In this document: positions 60,928 to 64,000 of the stretch, one piece after another
Layout of the letters: each line of letters starts with the position of its first letter
Position numbering within the stretch: the stretch's first letter is position 1
From: Amblyornis subalaris
Taxonomy: Eukaryota; Chordata; Aves; Passeriformes; Ptilonorhynchidae
Length of the DNA stretch: 64,000 nt
Direction of reading: 5' to 3'
Assembly (NCBI GenBank): GCA_018881555.1
Contig: JACAXG010000112.1
Coordinates: 868,001 to 932,000 of the forward strand
Made by a program: the position numbers and the translations under genes
The notes under the pieces: model-generated
Seen by the model: only the letters and a program-made list of their open reading frames with translations
The model's database searches: none
Told to the model about the DNA's origin: nothing

Positions 60928-63900
60928 TTCAGGTAATTCAAAAGGTGAATATACTTGACAAATCTCCAAATTGTCTGACAAACTTTGCATACACTTGAAC
61001 TGCTAAAAAGAACCTGGAATAGGCTGCGTGCTCTCCTCCAGGTTTAATGCAGATCTCACCTCTCATGCATCAATATTTGGAGATCCACTACAAACTTATT
61101 TGTATCGCTGATTCACCAAGGATTAGAGGATATATGTTTGGAATCAATATAACTTGTATCAATGTTCTCTGAAGGTTAATTATTTGTGGAAATAGCAATG
61201 ATATCGTAATTTATTCTGGGACTGGTTCCACCACTTTTCTGCCTTCAGAGCTGAAGCCACAGAGAAGCCTCAATAAATCAGTTAAGTCCCTTATAAATAA
61301 CATAGTATTGACCTTGAATGAGAATGGAAATATCAAGTTCTCTGCTGTCAAATTCCTTTGTGACTGTTCTGATTTCACCCTTACATTTTGCCTACTTGTC
61401 TAGTAGTGGCATTTTCAATGGAAGATTCTATGGAAACATTCATACCACAGTCCGATGGGATTCTTTATAAATGCTGCAAATGAGAAATGCTAAAGCTACT
61501 TCTCATTCTTCTTATCAGAAGGAGCAATTTCAGCACTACGAAAGAAGATAGTGTGAACTATGTTGTTTTCAGTTCCTTTGAAATGCTTGCATCTTATTCT
61601 GAGAGTCTTTAAGAAAATGACGTCAAAAAAGCAAGGAAAAGGCAACAACTGCCTATTGTGTTTTTATTAATATAGCATCAGCATTCAGTAGAAGTGAAAA
61701 GGACACAAACAGTTCTGTAAGGAAGTAGAGAAGATGAACAGCAAAAAACTTGCAAGAAGAAATTATTAAAAGCCTTGTGGTTTGTTGTCGGGGGTTTTTT
61801 TCCAAAGCAAAATATTTCGTATTTTATTTTTCCTCTGGTTTCAACTCAAAGAATTAAGTTGCTGTTTTAATGGTATTACTAAATCCTGCAAATTTAACCA
61901 ATTATCAAGAAGCACTGGGTATAATGAGGGCCAGTTTTGGCTCTCGGCACATGTACTGAAGCCTGCCAGCTGGAAGCTTGGGTTAGAATTTTAGGTTCCA
62001 TTAACTATATTTACAGTGCTGCCTTCATATTTTGTAAAAGAACAGGAAACAATATATTAGAAAAACGATTTTCACTGTGAATTGAAAGATGTTTGCATAA
62101 TTTTGAATAGCATTATATATGTCTGAATATATGCATATATATCTATTACATACCTAAAAATCGATAAAATTCCCACTTCCATGCTTCAACAGTAGTCTCT
62201 GATTTTAAGTGTTTGTATGCTAATGAAAATCTTCAGCAGACATCTTTATTATATTGTTGTTACTATCCATATCTGTTAAACCTCATCAGGGTCTGGTGCT
62301 AATGGTTAGCATCATCTTAGTTTTCTCTGGTAAGTCTTGCTCTAAATCACTATGAACAACCATCTGGTAAAGCTTCACCATCTCATGAAGTTCTAGTTAT
62401 TTCAGTTTCATTTAATTTTTAGCAATGTGGTTAGAGAGGAAACTTATTTATTTCATTTCCGATCTTTTCAGTTTGACACAACTCTAATTCATTCTTGTAT
62501 TTGAAGTAGCTTTTTTTTACTAAAGAATCCTTTTCATAGCAAAAGAACATTCATGCTTAGAAATAACAATCACAAGAGAAAGCCTTAATGCCTGTGATAA
62601 GTTTTACTCACAAGCTCTTTCTCCCGATTTCTCAGATAAGTTCAACTACTTTAAACAAGATGCATAATGCTTAATGTCTGTACTGGTATCATAAAGTCAG
62701 CAGATAAACTGTGNGCTGTAAACTTAAGCAAAAGATCTCTGTGAAATTAGAAATACCCACACTTTTTCAATAACAAAAGAAAGTAGAAAGATCCTTCCTT
62801 AAGTGGAAATTCTGTCTTTCTGGAACCCTGAGAAATAAGATCTGTATTTAAGAAATTCTATTCTCCCTCCAAACTTTCATTGACATATGAGAATGTAGAG
62901 CTACCTCTAATCCTCAGGACATAGGACTTATATGGACAGTGAGTGCTAAGTATCTAAACTGAGTGTGAGGAACTCTTTCATCTTAGGAGCAACATATTCA
63001 CATCAAATGGCACATCTGCTTCTGATACAGCCATATCCACTGTGATGGCAACCTAAACAGGTGAAAGTCCTATAGGTAGTACTAAAGGTAGAGCAGGCAT
63101 AACTTGCTCCGTAAATTAAAGAGTTAAAAATAAAGTCCGAATTCAGAGTCTCACTTTGAGATTGGATCATCTNTTACTTGAAGTGAGGAAAGTTTTTTGG
63201 CTATAGAGATCACCAGAATTTGAAAAAATATCATGAATTTTAAATTTAAATGTCAAAGTCAAATGCCTACCTTGTAGACANTGACAAGTGGAAAATCATC
63301 CTATGTGCCCATCACAGTCCGTGGAAAGTGGCAGACAATTCTGTGTCAGACATGACTTCTTTTAGCAAGTTAATTCTGCTATTTCAGAATTGATGTCAGC
63401 TACTGTTTGAGGTCCCCTAGGAGACTTCTGACATCCACACAGGGTTTGCAGGTAAAGAAACCAAGACAAATGAGTTACTTAATTGGCAGCTAAAGCTCAG
63501 GTGGGATATCATAGAGAACATTTAATGTCATTAGACACCTCTACTGAAGTAACTGAATTATCTTGAGGTGTCTATATGAGGATGAGATTAACTAAATTTT
63601 ACAAAAGCTTTTCTTAGGGATTGCGAAGAGAGTCTGTGGTGATTAGTTCAAGTAAAGATGTCTGCCATGTAGGTGTCTACATCTGATTGGTAAATTACAT
63701 CCTTTTTTACCCTGGAGAGGGAAATAATGATTACTATGAAATGAATACATAAAATGTGGAAGTAACACGAGAGTTGAGAACATATAAATCTAAAGGTGGA
63801 AAAAGTCTGAGAGTAAAAGAATTGTATTTAGGCATCTCCAGTTTAGTTAGGCATCTAAGCTCCCTGTATAGTTGACGAGCATCTAATTATTGAACTAAAT

Positions 63901-64000
63901 GCAGTCCAGACNATGAATAGTATTATTTAATTCACTTTGAAGTATACGTTTAAGATACTATTCAGTTCCTGAAATGTTTGCACCTAGAGCTCTGTAAGTC
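60928..64000. other. Gene-free AT-rich unique sequence to window end
   Basis: No gene, RNA gene or recognised repeat family. A short TA-rich patch lies near 62112-62145. The 70-codon plus frame at 61782-61994 has no domain. Confidence 0.65.

Overview
The window looks like an AT-rich, gene-poor stretch of a bird chromosome: an intergenic desert or the inside of a very long intron. The organism call rests on the repeats. There are many fragments of CR1 LINEs, several ending in the ATTCTRTG-type octamer at the 3' end. There are also solo LTRs of avian ERVL-like (5-bp target duplication) and ERVK-like (6-bp target duplication) retroviruses. I see no Alu, B1 or L1-type repeats. No intact protein-coding gene, tRNA, rRNA, CRISPR array or bacterial-type operon could be supported. 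The open reading frames present are short, lack recognisable domains, or lie inside repeats.

Layout. 1-4.8 kb is unique AT-rich sequence, followed by a decayed CR1 (about 4.8-5.5 kb). 5.5-23.5 kb is mostly unique, with a few hairpins and simple repeats. A complete solo LTR with AAGGC target duplications lies at 23501-24211. At 27-29.2 kb there are three CR1 fragments in mixed orientation plus a TA-rich microsatellite. From 35 to 50 kb the window is richest in mobile DNA: a truncated ERVL-type LTR (35.2-35.9 kb), two related ERVK-type solo LTRs on the minus strand (36496-37000 and 43548-44199), an internal CR1 ORF2 fragment (38.2 kb), a strongly AT-rich island (40.6-41.0 kb), two more CR1s (46.5 and 48.0 kb), and a full-length ERVL-type solo LTR with GACAT target duplications (49047-50132). 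The last 14 kb holds CR1 copies at 53.9, 55.4, possibly 57.4, and 60.7 kb, and a GGAA microsatellite interrupted by a 20-N gap at 57.0-57.1 kb.

No genes work together here. The history that can be read is one of repeated CR1 insertion with 5' truncation, and of retroviral insertions reduced to solo LTRs. Isolated single N characters occur throughout and probably mark ambiguous or heterozygous bases. Two short stretches, 25.47-25.86 kb (minus strand) and 48.38-48.60 kb, look more protein-like or GC-rich than their surroundings. They are flagged as unidentified. I did not find a convincing new biological system.
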